DNA of 64,000 nt from Reticulascus tulasneorum (lineage: Eukaryota > Ascomycota > Sordariomycetes > Glomerellales > Reticulascaceae), in the NCBI GenBank assembly GCA_001557505.1, contig LSAX01000012.1:1054001-1118000 (forward strand), read 5' to 3'. The notes under the pieces were generated by a model that worked only from the letters and a program-made list of their open reading frames with translations, was not told the DNA's origin and did no database searches. The position numbers and the translations under genes were made by a program. Shown one piece after another: positions 45,649 through 57,800 of this stretch (the first letter of the stretch is position 1; each line of letters opens with the position of its first letter).

Positions 45649-46471
45649 TGTGACGGCGACGACTCGATGGCTGGGGATCTGAGGTCGGTTGGGCGGTGGT
45701 GGTTCGTGATGGGTTGGAGGAAGGGTGCAAGGAAATTTCTTGGAGGTGAGGTGACCCAAGCGAATTGTGTGGAATTATCAATTAGGGCATTTTTTCGGTC
45801 GTGGTGGGGGGTTCAGGCCGCAAGGCATCAACATCTGTGGAGGTTTCCTGGTGGATCACGTGATCTCGCTTTCTCGGTGAGCCGGGGAAGACCCTGGCTG
45901 ATGTTCTTCTGCATTATCGATGGTTACATGGAAGCTACGTTTCTGCAATAAAGTAATAACATTGATGTTGAATAATATTAAGGCTACGCAGGGAAATAGT
46001 GAAGAAGTGTAAACACTGTCAAAGGGGAGATAATGGGCACATGAGACCATTCGTCAAGTCCATTCTTGTCATATACATTATACATATATTAACCTGCTAT
46101 CTCGTGTACGGTAGCGGAGCTGCTGATCAGCGTTGGTCTAACATGCCCGTTGTGGACGTCTCCTCTAAAGCTGAACTCTAGTAGCCAGCCCTGGTAGTTT
46201 GGCAGCTGCCTGTCCACCCGCAGACCCCCTCGGCCTCTGAAAATGCCGGAGAAAACCCCCCATCCCAGCTATTACCAGAACCCTCCTGGCCATGTGCCGT
46301 TGTCGCAAGAACAGACCCGAGAGGCAAGAAAAAGCCTGGACATGACCCCGTGCGAAGGTCATTTGTCTATGTATGTCAATAACCGCCCCATGCTCAAATT
46401 CCGGAATTTTTGTAGTAGCCAGCCACCCAATGCCCCTTTGGTATATCAGAATAACAACCCGCTCATCCATA
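45649..46471. other. Intergenic region: RPL18 promoter and carrier 3' end
   Basis: About 820 bp holding the RPL18 promoter (right of its start codon) and the 3' UTR of the downstream carrier gene on the same strand. AT-rich between 45945 and 46095. No supportable gene. Confidence 0.45.
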
Positions 46472-47767
46472 TCAAACAACACGACCCTCGTCGGTTTCCG
46501 GCTTCAGACTGACGAAGAAGTCGCGGCACAGCTCAAAACTGAGCCAGCTGGATGCCATACTCGGCGCGACTTTAAGCAGGTTGGGAACAATGCCCTTGTA
46601 GAGCCCCTTGATGCCTTCGTGGGCAATGATTAGTTTGACGGCGTCGGGAATGGACTTGTATTGATAGCCCATCCCCGACATAGTATTGATCTGAAATCTG
46701 CGGCGCAATACATCGCTAAGAGGAAGAGTGTGTGAGTATGCAAGTGAATTGAGGTACGACGAGGAGAAATCTTACAAGGGGTATGTGCATGTTTGGGCCA
46801 CAGCTCCAGATATAGCACCAGCCAAAAGTTTTCGGACGGCGCTCGGGTTCTTATCACCCTCAGGCGTCAAGTATTGACGGACTAACTCGTATGTCATGAA
46901 ATTCAGTCCGACCTGTTACGAAAGATCAGCACAAGACACGAGCAGGCCGGTCCGTCAACAAGGGCGGCGAAATGGAGCTTACGTATGGCGCAACACCAGC
47001 CACGGTTGGGACAATGCCGCGATAGAGCGCGAGGATTCCCCCTTCAGTCTTGTACATCAGCGTCATTGTTGACCACATGCCGGGCAGTTGCTTCGGTTTG
47101 GCTCCAAGCTCAGCAAAAGATGCAGACTGGATGGACAACCGTGTTCGCACGATGTCGAGAGGATAGGTGAAGAAGACTGAGGTTATGCCGGCCGCACCGC
47201 CGCATATCAGCCTGGTCAGTGAGGACAGATCCGCGCCAGGGTAGGCTTCAAAGAAATTCTGTCACACAGAGGTTAGCAACTAGTGTCCAGCCTGGCCGAC
47301 GGCACCTGGCGCCGGGCGAGCTTGATTTTAAGGGCAGCCGGGGCACATACTCTCTTGTAGAAATTGTAGCTCCCAAATTGAACGGCAGAGTAGGGGACTA
47401 TGCGAATGCAATTGGTCCCGTTCCCGCGCATGAAGCCCCTCCAGCCCTCTTCCCTCCACATCTTCATCAAGCCCTGACCAACAGACAGCTTGTACGCCTC
47501 TCGCCCAGCACTTTGTACTTGAAACAGAATCTTCAGTCGCTCCAGCGGGGATACGACCGTTCGAGATACGGCGCCTGCCACGCCACCGGCGCAGAAAGCC
47601 GCAATGACAGGCTGTGAGACGGTCTCGCGCAGGTACACGTACCGCTCGGGGGGAGTCGCATCTTTGGGTTGCGATATGTCACGTTGTGACTGCAGAACAA
47701 GTTAGCAACAAGCCCAAACTGCACGGCACACCAGGTTGCCCTGAGGGATATGACGTACTGTCGACAT
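46472..47767 (-). CDS. Mitochondrial carrier family protein, YPR011C-like
   Basis: Five exons (47759-47767, 47351-47689, 46983-47258, 46776-46912, 46472-46715) encode 334 residues. Three carrier repeats are clear, each starting with Px[D/E]xx[K/R]: [26 protein letters not shown] and [12 protein letters not shown], paired with [33 protein letters not shown] and [14 protein letters not shown]. The sequence resembles the yeast YPR011C carrier, which transports adenosine 5'-phosphosulfate and PAPS across the inner mitochondrial membrane; substrate is therefore an inference. The first coding exon is nine bases (Met-Ser-Thr). No N-terminal EF-hands, so it is not a calcium-regulated carrier. Confidence 0.93.
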
Positions 47768-49983
47768 GCTGAAGGCTCGGGTGGGGTTTCAGGGTGGGCG
47801 TGTGTTATTGCAATGTGCAAGGCCTTGAACCGACTGCCACACCACAGAACGCCAGATCTCGACTGTAGTGCAGTGGATCTTCTGGCATTTAAAGCTTTCG
47901 ACGTTTCTTTATGTACTGGTCTTGAGTTTGCGCTTCTTGCAGGAGGCAGAAAGGATGCTCTGTAAGACTGTCTCGAACGTCTGAAATCGGGGGTTTCTAT
48001 AGGGAGCTTTTCGAAGAGAAGGACGACATAGTCGGAGAGAGATAGGGAGAGGCGTCGATCATGGGGTTGCGCCTGGAGACCTGGTCGCAAGAGATCACAG
48101 TCTGCGCTCGCGCCGACTCGCTCGTCCAATGCGACTAGCCCGTTGGTAAAAGCACGAGAGATGGGAGTGTCTCCGAAGACTATCTCCTGTACTAGTGACA
48201 GCTGGTATCGAAGACGCTGGTGGCACGCGGGTCGTAGGCGTGAGGCTTCTCGAAGTCGATAGTTTGGCAGGTTGAAAGGGCCTCGCACTGTGATCGAAGA
48301 CTTTTTCTCGTTCAAGGTTGATGGGGATGGCAGGCTCTCCGGAAGTCAGCCAGGCAGGCTCTGCTTCGAGTCAGATACGACAGCCGTTGGATCAAGTCGA
48401 ATGTCTGTTTGAGAGGAAGAAGAGGTTTTGAAAAGGCATCTCCTCAGCAGGGCAGAGATGTGGTAGGTCAGAGGCGCGCGGACCAAGACAGCTTTCGCTC
48501 CGAGAGTGGCTAAAGCAAACCCGCACAATCCACAGTTATTAGTCTAGGGGGGGCCGCGGGCATCTCAGCTCCACAATGATGACGACAATTGGAGTGGGCT
48601 ACCGCCGTCAAAGAGACAAGTCTAACCTGCAATTGTTGGAGGGAGACGTGGAATTCACGCAGTTCGAGCTGCGCAAGTGAAGATGGGAACCGGAGGCGAG
48701 ACAAAGTCTCACTTGCAGTCCACAGTGTGATTCAAAATTGGCGCAAGCTGAGGGGCGCAGAACCTGCACCACCAGGTCACCCATCAACGCCAAGCGAAAA
48801 GGTAATAGTTGGACTAGTCTAGAGACCCCCAGAAACCCACTGCCTCCAATTCCCATCGCTGTAACTGGTACCGAGGTTATGTCACACACACCCGTATCCT
48901 ACGGGGAATACATGCAACCTACGAGCACTATTCGGACGGCCTACCACGCCCGTACAGGCCCATCCCAACTCACCGTAATCATCCCATCTGCATGCCCGCA
49001 TCAGATCGTGCATGATGATGTGACGAGCCTGCGAGCTAAGAAGCCATGGGGATCCCGATAAGAACAGCCCGAGTTCTCCAATTTATCGGCATTGTCCGGG
49101 TTGCATCGGAAGCCAGCCGACGGCGTTCGGCATCCCATTGACTACGTGAATTTACCTACTTACCTAGACTCGACCTGCCTGGGCAGTCCAGCTGGTTTTG
49201 GAAGATGCTCTCAAATGCTATATTTGGCTGTCACTGTTGGGTGAGAGTCTGGATAGGGCCTCTAGGCTGATAAATTAATAGCCCTTCGTTGCAGGGCTTG
49301 AGGTCAGCTGGCTTGGGCAAAGATGACGGCGTGCTTAGCGAATAGTCATGAGCCACAGTCAAGACTGGTCAAGACGCACACGGAATAGACCACATGCACC
49401 ACCAGCACCACCACCACGCGGCTCATCCTCATATCTTCCTCATATCTTGCTGCTCCGTACGGACACTGGCAATGCCGGTCTCTACGGTGCGGCTGAACAA
49501 TTCGTCACGCTGCAGTTTGCTCTTCCTCCCGATCCTTGTTCCTCGTGCACTTTACGGAGAATCTACGTTCGATTTCTTCGACTAAGCGGAAACTACCTAC
49601 TAAACATTTTCCACCGCCGCGTTCAAACCCATTGATGGACTATGCCCGCCGAAAATAGCAATCTAATCTCTACAGGCGTCGAATGCCGTCTTCTACGTCG
49701 CAAAACCGAAGCCGATGGGAAGCTCGAAGAGCGGAACCGGTTCGCGTCGAGACTAGAGCCCTTTTGATGGTAAGGAGATGATACAGACAATTAGAAAGAG
49801 AGATATCAGTGGCCCAGGAAGGAACCGATTTTTGTTGTCAATTTTGGGGCATCCCGTGCACAACCTAACCAGCTGGGATTTGCCAAGATACTTATCACTC
49901 TGCGATGTCCAGGTCATCGTGAACAGGCGGTGGGCTGTCGACGGTTGCTGAAGTGATTGTCAGCTTACATGCTCAATGCTCTG
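47768..49983. other. 2.2-kb intergenic region
   Basis: This lies between the carrier start and the stop of the SR-protein gene, both on the minus strand, so it contains the carrier promoter and the SR-protein 3' UTR. A 41-codon ORF on the plus strand (49642-49767) is the only tidy small frame and has no known match. I see no repeat or RNA gene. Confidence 0.45.
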
Positions 49984-51102
49984 CTAGGGTGAAGCCGGCT
50001 GTTTCTTACGCTTTCGATCATCGCCGTTCGTGCCGTTCTCGCGGTGGTCTCGGTCCTCACGCTCATCCTTAGGGTCCCGCTCACTGCAAACGGAGCGCAC
50101 GTCAGTCGCAGCACTTGTCAATCCGGGTTCGGGTGTGGCATGCTTACCGTCGGTCTGGGCTGCGAGATCGATCTCCCCGGTCACGACGATCGCGGTCGTA
50201 GTCACGGTCGCGATCGCGTCGGTCGTCCTTCCTCGGCGAGTAGTCACGCGTGCTACGTCGCGGGGATGGGGAACGTCCACGACGGGGAGAGGATCGTCTT
50301 GCAGGTCGTTCAGCCCGCTCGCGGTCCCGACCAGAGTCGAAGCGCCAGGATGCCGAGGGAGGGGTGCGTGCCCACTAGCCATGCGTCAGCTTCCCAGCCA
50401 GAATATTTGGGACATTTCCCGCAGTACCTCGATTTTTAGTATATCGTCGCGGCCGATCCTTTTGTTGTGCATTTCGTGGTAGGCATCGTCTGAATCACGT
50501 CGATCCTCATACTCAACGAACGCGAAGCTATATGGGTTAGCAGTCAGCAGGCGGGACCATTGGAACCGAAGCCAGGCATGGAATAACTTACAGTCTGCTG
50601 GATGCGGACCGTGGAGCTGGAATATCACATCGGACCAGGCGTCCATAGCTAAAAGCGTCCATGTTGTCAGCATCCCTAAACGACACAAGCGGGAGAAAAT
50701 GGTAAATCCGGCTTCCTCGCAGTGAAGACATATAGGCTCGAGCGCTATGCCACCGGCTGGCGGACGATTCGGAGAGCGAGCGAGCGAGCGGATCAAGCAG
50801 GAATGGACTGCTTGAACGAGGACGCATCGACGGACGAGGAGAGGAGAGGTTGATATTTTGGGGGGGGGTGGGCGAGGGCGAGGCGAGGACGAGGACGTGG
50901 ACGAGGGCGTATGGGGGGGACTAAGGAGAGGGGAGTTTCGAAGACGCTCGGGGGGTTGTCTCGCATTCATAGGTAGGACGGAGGTATCGAGGTGGTTTTG
51001 ATATCAGTTGACATACCGTTCGAACTCGTAGGCAAGGTCTCGGGCGCGAGTGCCGTGGCTGAAGCCCGTCACGTATAAGGTGGTTCCGCCACTGCGCGAC
51101 AT
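49984..51102 (-). CDS. srp1: SR-type pre-mRNA splicing factor, Srp1-like
   Basis: Five exons (51017-51102, 50592-50648, 50428-50527, 50148-50374, 49984-50083) encode 189 residues. An N-terminal RRM covers 1-85: TLYVTGFSHGTRARDLAYEF includes RNP2, and FAFVEYEDRRDSDDAYHEMH is RNP1 and its helix. WARTPPSASWRF connects to an RS/RD-rich tail (SSPRRGRSPSPRRS, DYDRDRRDRGDRSRSPDR). The RRM closely resembles fission yeast Srp1. SR proteins bind exonic enhancers and recruit spliceosome components; the RS tail is regulated by phosphorylation. The first intron, 368 nt, is unusually long for the window and carries a G-rich tract near 50860-50880, suggesting a regulated splicing event. Confidence 0.9.
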
Positions 51103-52567
51103 GACGAGTTCTCTCTCTGAGAGTGACTCTGTGTATAAGAAGGGGGTTTGTATTCCGAATGAACAAGGTTATGTGAGGGGCCTGATGAAGCAGTCCCTTT
51201 TGAAAGATGGCGAAGATGCGGAGAGGCTCGGGGTTGTGGTTCGGTCAGACATGGACAGGCACGAAGTAACAAAAAAAGTTTTGGAATAGGTTCGCCGGCA
51301 GAGAGGTCGAGGCTTACGTAAGGATTGGCTGGTCAGTGCATTACACTGTGTGAATGCACACATTAACACTCGGTTTCCTGTACTTGAGGAGCCATTGTGC
51401 CGCCATTGAAGTAAGTTTGTCAGTTGTGTGAATCTGTCACGCTCTGCTGCTTATTTTAACGAGTCCCTGAAAAGATGTGACGTATGTTCTGGTAACTCTC
51501 TCTCGTCCTCGACTGTTGTGACATGTTCGCATGCATGTCTCATAAGGTTGAAAGAAATCTCGACGGGTCCCCAGTTCCCCACAGTGTGTATATGTTTAGC
51601 GTTTCCCAACCTCTGAGCAGACAGCCTACTAATTCAACATTGATGGGTGGAATGTACCATCTCATTCACAGAGTGGCATGGCCCCCACCAGGACTACATA
51701 AACCAGCATCCTAAGAGGAATAGATGATAACTAGATATGATCTGCATGGACCGCATATCCATGATGATGTAAGACTAACAGAACCGGGGGATCTCCTGAG
51801 TAGCTGAGCAGATTTACCTTGTGGGCTGCCCTGTACAGTTCAAGTCTCCAGGTGCTCGCAGTGGCCCTTTAGGTACCAAGATAAAAGTGCCCGTCGATGC
51901 CTGGCGCTCTGAAAGTCCGGGACTTTTTCTTTCCAGGCGTCCTATCGTCGTAATTGTAGATCGTATCGGGCGTCCCATCAGGCCGAACCCCCGTTCACCG
52001 AGAGGGAGCTTCCTGGCAAACATTGTCCCCAATGACACACCAGACAACGCATTACATCAGAGAGCTCGGAATCTTCGGTCAATCACTGTGGCATCTGGGC
52101 GAATAGGACAACTTCAGAGGCTCAAAAAGGGTTATTTAGTCTCCGATGGAGCCGCAAGCCATGGATCATTGATTATGGATTGATTTAAAGCCAAGCCTGT
52201 TGGCCTCGGTTCTCTTGGCCACATCTGCAGGTGTAGAGGTAGCTGCCGCAAAAAGGATTCAACACATCATCTCCTACAACAAGGCCCAACAACGTCCGTG
52301 GGTTTTAAGTAGCACCGCCTCAGCTGCGCGGTTCTCAACTCACGTCACCTCATCTCACCTCACTGCTCCTAATTATACAGGTTTTCAGCAATTATTCCAT
52401 TTTGCCTGTCCCGCGTTTAATAGCGAAACGTCGCTGAATCAATATCTGCGACTCGGTTCGTGGCGCCTATGGTCCAATTATAAGCCAATTGCGGTTTCTG
52501 CAAAGCGATTGAACCTGGAATTTCAATCTAGGCTATTACATACCCGCCTTCGAGGCAAAGGCATATT
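51103..52567. promoter_or_regulatory. Divergent intergenic region, srp1-like and sterol acyltransferase genes
   Basis: About 1.5 kb between two outward-reading genes. Includes 5' UTRs and promoters of both. Several ORFs of 60-166 codons have no domain features and are treated as chance. Confidence 0.45.
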
Positions 52568-55152
52568 ATGGCGAAGACCGGTTCGGAGCCCATTGACGAT
52601 GCACGTCGTAATGAACGCGATGCTCCGAGCCTCTCCAATGGCCAGGGGAAGGAGAACGGCGCAGCATCTCCGGCGCCGAGAGCGCTTCGTGAGGCCATGA
52701 AGGCTGTCAACAACTCTATCGACGGTCTCGCAACCGCGTCAGACACCCCTAGTGAGGAGGACTACGATGAGCCTCCCAAGTCTCCAGTGAGGCTCTTGAC
52801 ACGCCGGAAGCGCAATGGCCTTGTGGCTACCCAGGCTTTGCCTGCGCAGGGAACTGATGGTATCGAATCGCCTCCACACCAGGATTCCGCCATGCTATCT
52901 TCCAACTCGAGCAACGAGCAGCTGCCACCCCTCGCCACCGAGCGGATCAGAAGTCAGGGCGACTTGAATGCCTATGTTCTTGCTGCGGACGACAAGGAGC
53001 TGAGGGACCTCATTAGAAGGGGTCTAGAAAGAGTATGTCCTCGCCCATATTTCGCCACCGCCTCCAGGACTTCTCTTTCTTTTTACTTATTTGACGCAGG
53101 CCAAGGATCCCAAGAAGCCTAAGCGGCCAGGCAAGTTCAGTGACCTGGTTTTTACTCGGCAATTCTCCACCTTTGACAGACAGAATCAAGATGCCGCCAA
53201 CAGCCCCTTCCACGGCTTTTACACCCTGTTCTGGCTGGCAGTCTTCTTGTTCATGATGAAAATTGCTGCTGAGAACTGGAAAGCCCACGGCACGCCGCTG
53301 GGGACGAACGAGATTATGAAGAACATGTTCCGCCGGGACGGTTAGTCTGCCTCGCATCTATTGCCTCCTACCCCTCCCTTGAGCGGTCACTTCACAGATC
53401 TAACAAGTCTCAGTCATCGTGCTCTTGTTTTCGGATGGCATCATGTGCGGCATTACTGGTGTTGGCTGGATTTTCCAAAAACTCATCTTTGCTGGATACC
53501 TTGATTGGGACAGGGAAGGCTGGATCATTCAGAATGTAAGCCCTTGCTGGCGTCGTTACTCGCGGTTGCTACTTCAATTTCACCATTCTCTCTCTACCTA
53601 TGCCTCGACCTCCTTTCGGGACCCTTCCTAATCTGGGCTGACATCGCTAACTGCGACCCCAGCTCTGGCAAACCATGTTCATCGGAGGTGTGATAGAGTT
53701 AACCCTGCTGAGAGAATGGCCCTGGACGCACACCGTCTTTTTCGTTCTCCACGGCATCGTCATGCTCATGAAGCAGCACTCTTACGCATTTTACAACGGC
53801 TATCTCTCCTCCGTCTACAAAAGACGTACCTCGCTGCTCTTAAAGCTGAAGAAACTAGAGAACATCGCCCCCATTCAGTCGCCGTCGGCAACCAACCCCC
53901 CGGCCTCCGCAATCTCGACCTCCCACCTTGCGAACCCGCCGTCGGCCATGGAAATGAAGGAGCGCCGCTTGTCCATGACGCAGAACGTCGGCCCGGCTGG
54001 CACGGACCTGGACAAGATAGCCGCCGCCATTGAGTCCGGCCAGCCGCTCGACGTGGATCAGATCCACATCTTCGAGCGCATCATCAAGTGGGAGATCGAC
54101 GGCCTTGCCGATGAGCTGCGCGGGAAGGCAAACAGTGCGAGCCGGGCGTACCCGCACAACCTTACTTTCGCGAACCACTACGAATACATTGTGCTTCCTA
54201 CTGTCGTGTACGAGCTCGAGTACCCGCGTTCCGATTCCATCAACTGGTTCTATGTTGCCGAGAAGGTTTCCGCCATGGTCGGCATCATCTTCGTCATGAT
54301 CATACTCTCGCAGGCATTCATATGTGAGATCTCGAGATATCGCCCAGAGCCTCTTGGCTTTCCTACTAACACGTCCCTAGATCCCGTGGTAATGCAGACC
54401 GTGGCCATGAAGGAAATAGGCATGCCTCTCGCGGAACGATTCCAACACTTCCCCTGGATGCTCAGCGATTTGATGTTTCCCTTCCTGATGGAGTACCTTG
54501 TGAGTCCACTCCGCTAATCTGCTGTGTTGTTCGACTCTGCTAAGTTGATTGACATAGCTGGCTTGGTATCTCATCTGGGAGACTATTCTGAATATCCTCG
54601 CCGAGTTGACGTACTTTGCGGATCGGAGTTTCTATGACGCCTGGTGGAATAGCGGTACGGCCACCGCGCCCTCTTTCGTACGGGCTTCAAGCTGATCAGA
54701 CCTGCAGTTTCCTGGGATCAATTCGCACGGGATTGGAACCGGTAAGAGAACCAGTGCATCACATCTCCCCTCATCCCAACTAACTATGTCGCCAGCCCCG
54801 TCCACAACTTCCTCCTTCGCCATGTCTACCACAGCTCCATATCGTCAATGAAGGTCAATCGCCATACGGCCACGCTAATCACCTTCTTTCTCTCCGCATG
54901 TGTTCACGAACTAGTCATGTGGTCTCTGTTCAAAAAGCTGCGGGGCTACCTCTTGGTCCTGCAGATGTGCCAAATACCGGTGCGCAAAACGTCTCATTCC
55001 CAATATGACCTGTTGACTAACTGGGATGGCAGCTGGTGCAAATCAGCCGGACACGGTGGATGAAGGGGCGGAAGACTCTCGGGAATCTTATTTTCTGGTT
55101 GGGAATATTCACTGGGCCGAGCTTGTTGTGCAGCCTGTATCTCATCTTGTGA
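52568..55152 (+). CDS. Sterol O-acyltransferase (ARE1/ARE2 type, MBOAT family)
   Basis: Nine exons (52568-53032, 53100-53340, 53414-53535, 53663-54323, 54381-54499, 54558-54654, 54708-54741, 54796-54979, 55033-55152) encode 680 residues. A disordered, Ser/Pro-rich N-terminus of about 160 residues is followed by an ER membrane domain with eight or more hydrophobic segments. MBOAT features are HSYAFYNGYLSSVYKRR, the FYDAWWNSVSWDQFARDWNRP stretch and the catalytic histidine in SACVHELVMWS; HSSIS follows the DWNRPVHNFLLRH segment. The enzyme esterifies ergosterol with fatty acyl-CoA for storage in lipid droplets. The family motif FYxDWWN appears here as FYDAWWN. A Ser-rich loop of about 100 residues with predicted disorder interrupts the membrane region. 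Confidence 0.93.
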
Positions 55153-55600
55153 TCGACAGCCATGTCCAGATCATTGTATACTCTGTTGGGTATGGATTTT
55201 AAAAGACGTGAGCCGTATTCGGTTCAGCAGGCCATGAATGTTGGCACTTGCACGAGGCGTCATAGCATCTACGTCACCGGCCACCACAGGCATCAGCGAC
55301 CAGTGGACACATGGCAACCCGCCGGCTCGAGTCTATCGGATTGTTCTCATGTTGGCTAGCTTGGAGCGGCTCCGGCTGTTAGATGGAAAGCAAGCATTAA
55401 TGCCGGGTTCAAAGATTTGGTGGGATTCTCGATTCAAGTACACTCGGCCGCAGCAGACCTTGGAATAACAGCTTCAAATTCAATAGCTTTGAAGCTAGTA
55501 CAGTCAACCAGGAAGAGTTCATAAAACTCGCCATCTGCTAGCTTTTCCGATCCCCCCCAAAAAGGAACTCAAGAAACCATCAAATAGATTGGAGATAGGA
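55153..55600. other. Convergent 3' intergenic region
   Basis: Spacer between the 3' ends of the acyltransferase and fimbrin genes. No repeat or gene seen. Confidence 0.5.
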
Positions 55601-57800
55601 TTACAACCTCTCAGATGTCGCCATCAAAGAGCCTAGTCGGTGTGTCAGTGGAGTTCAAATCGCGTGAGAGGGGGCTCGCTTACCTATAAAAGTGGTCACC
55701 AGGCGACTCCGGACCTGGCAGATATCCTCCGGGACCAGCCAAATGGTAGCCCCTAGCTTTCTTGCGATACTGATGCTGAGCTTGGCATTGAGGTATGCAT
55801 CGTCGTCCGTCTTGCCGGGTGTTACCAGGTCGTAGTCAACGTAGCTGCTCTTTATGCCGTTAAGGACATCCAGGAGGAAGACTCCAGTTCCGATAGCGGG
55901 ATCCTTGAAGGATCGAATCGCCGAGTTCCTCCCGCCCTTCCGGGACATTTCGTTGGCCCATTTCACCATCTCGGAATCCGTAATCTCCCTCTTCCCCAAG
56001 CGCTGCGCCAGTGCAGACAGCGTCACTGTGATGTCCTTTCGCATCAACTGCCAGACCAGGCCCAGTGTCAAGGTCCTCTGGCCGTCCGTGATATCAGCTC
56101 CCTGGATGCCGACAAGTGAGAACCCGTACTGCTTGCCAAGTTCGATAGCGTAGTTTGTGTTTTCGACCGCCTTGAACCGGGATATTTCTCCACCGCTCGC
56201 AGGCTTCTTGTTGACGTGGCGCCAATTGACCGAGCCCTTGATGACTTTGTCGTATGCCTGGAGCAGGATGGTTCCGTCTCTAAGGTCATCGAAGAAAGAC
56301 TGCACCGCAGGCTGGACGTCCAAGCTGTTGAGCCACAGGGTAAAGACCCGGGCTTCTCTCTCTCCCTCAGCATCGAAGTCGTCGACCTCAAGCTTCTCCT
56401 CTTCGGTAATGGGGTCGAGCGCCGGGTGGTTGTTGAACAGGTTGGCAACAAACGCCAGGTTCAACTTGGGATTTCCGGCAACCAGAGACGTTGGGGTCAA
56501 GAATTTGCGGCAACCCATGGCGTCGGCATTGACGAGAACCTCTTCCGCCCTTTGCAGTAAGTCTCGTGTCTGGAGAGGAGCCCTGGTGGCACCGTATTCG
56601 GGTCCAATCTGGGCCAACAAAACCGTATAGTTCTCGCCGTCCTTGATGTCGCTCGAGAAGTTATTCACTCTGCAACCACGTTAGTGACGAAGATTGGAAT
56701 AGTGGTTTGACTAGGAAACGAACCTCCTGGGCCAATTGGCAGCTTTGAGGTGATAGTTGAACCATCGTAGGAGAATCTGCTCTGGTGGCAGTCTCAGGAA
56801 CTGCTCTAGGGTTTCGTCCTCTTCCAGCAACCTGTACAACTCGGGGTGAAGCTTGATGTCAATTTTGCCCAACAATCCACGGCGAATAATCTGCCAAATG
56901 AGACCGAGGATCAGGTGCTCGCGCACTTCGATCATGTCGCCACTACCAATATTGACCACGGAACACCCGATGCCCTTGGCCGACTCGATAACAATGTTGT
57001 TGTTTTCCGTCATCTGGAAGGCGTTCAGATTTTTGGACTTCTTACCGGGGCGGTTCAGCACTCGCTCGTCAATGGTGTCGGGCACACTGTCGTTGATGAG
57101 CTTGGCCAGGACGAGACCATCCTTGCACTCGTCGAACATCTCAAAGGTGTCGGTTGGGAAGGGCAAGCGATTTCCTATGTCGGGATCCCCTGCCAAGACA
57201 GCATTGATGTGGCGGGTGAACTCGGTTCGCTCGTCCTCGTTGATGGTATGTGTGATGTTCGCATTAGAGCCCTGGACATGGATCTTGCCCACGCTGGGTT
57301 TCGACGCATGTCCACCGGTCCGCTGCGCAACGACACCCCCTCCTGAGGGCGGCGCAGGGCCCGACGACACGCGCTTCTGGGCGGGCGAGGACTCTCGAAG
57401 CTTGGAAATAAGCTGTAATGTGGTTTAGTAGCCGTAACGCGCACGGAATGCCGGGGACTAGGAAAGAAAGGCTGGGCTTACTCCGACATAATCTTCCAAC
57501 TCAACGCGGCGGGAAGAGTCGAGTTCGACCTCTTTCAGAGCTTGTCGCACAACATCGTATGGCTGACGCTCGCTCTGCTGGGTGGCTTTGATCGCAGTGG
57601 CCTCGTCGATGTAGCCCTTATCGTCGACGTCCAGTTTCCGAAAGGCATCTGTCAGGCCAAAAATCTCGTTCTGGGGAAACTGAGGAAACTTCCTAAGACA
57701 GACGAAGGAAAGCAGTCAGCAAGGAGCGCAGTGCGCCGGACAGGGCATGTCCGCAAGCAGGGCGATGCGGAACCCACCTCTGCAGCTTGAGGACATTCAT
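55601..57800 (-). CDS. SAC6: Fimbrin, actin-bundling protein (Sac6-type)
   Basis: Five exons (57778-57800, 57482-57692, 56724-57412, 55684-56669, 55601-55632) encode 646 residues, the size of yeast Sac6. A short N-terminal EF-hand-like region (MNVLKLQRKFPQFPQNEIF, LDVDDKGYIDEATAI) precedes four calponin-homology domains at about 130-245, 270-380, 395-505 and 520-640; LGLIWQIIRR and LGLVWQLMRKDI mark the ends of the first and third. Fimbrin crosslinks actin filaments at endocytic patches and at the hyphal subapical collar. The last exon carries only ten residues and gives the conserved GSLMAT ending. Confidence 0.96.

Noticed and set aside
47533..48315. A 260-codon minus-strand ORF over the start of the carrier gene.
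   Set aside because: It overlaps the carrier exon in another frame, is rich in Arg, Ser and Pro and has no domain features. The carrier reading is clearly the real one.
49642..49767. A tidy 41-codon plus-strand ORF starting MPAENSNLIS.
   Set aside because: It has a clean start and stop but no match I recognise and no splice-linked continuation. It could be a real small gene; transcript evidence would be needed.
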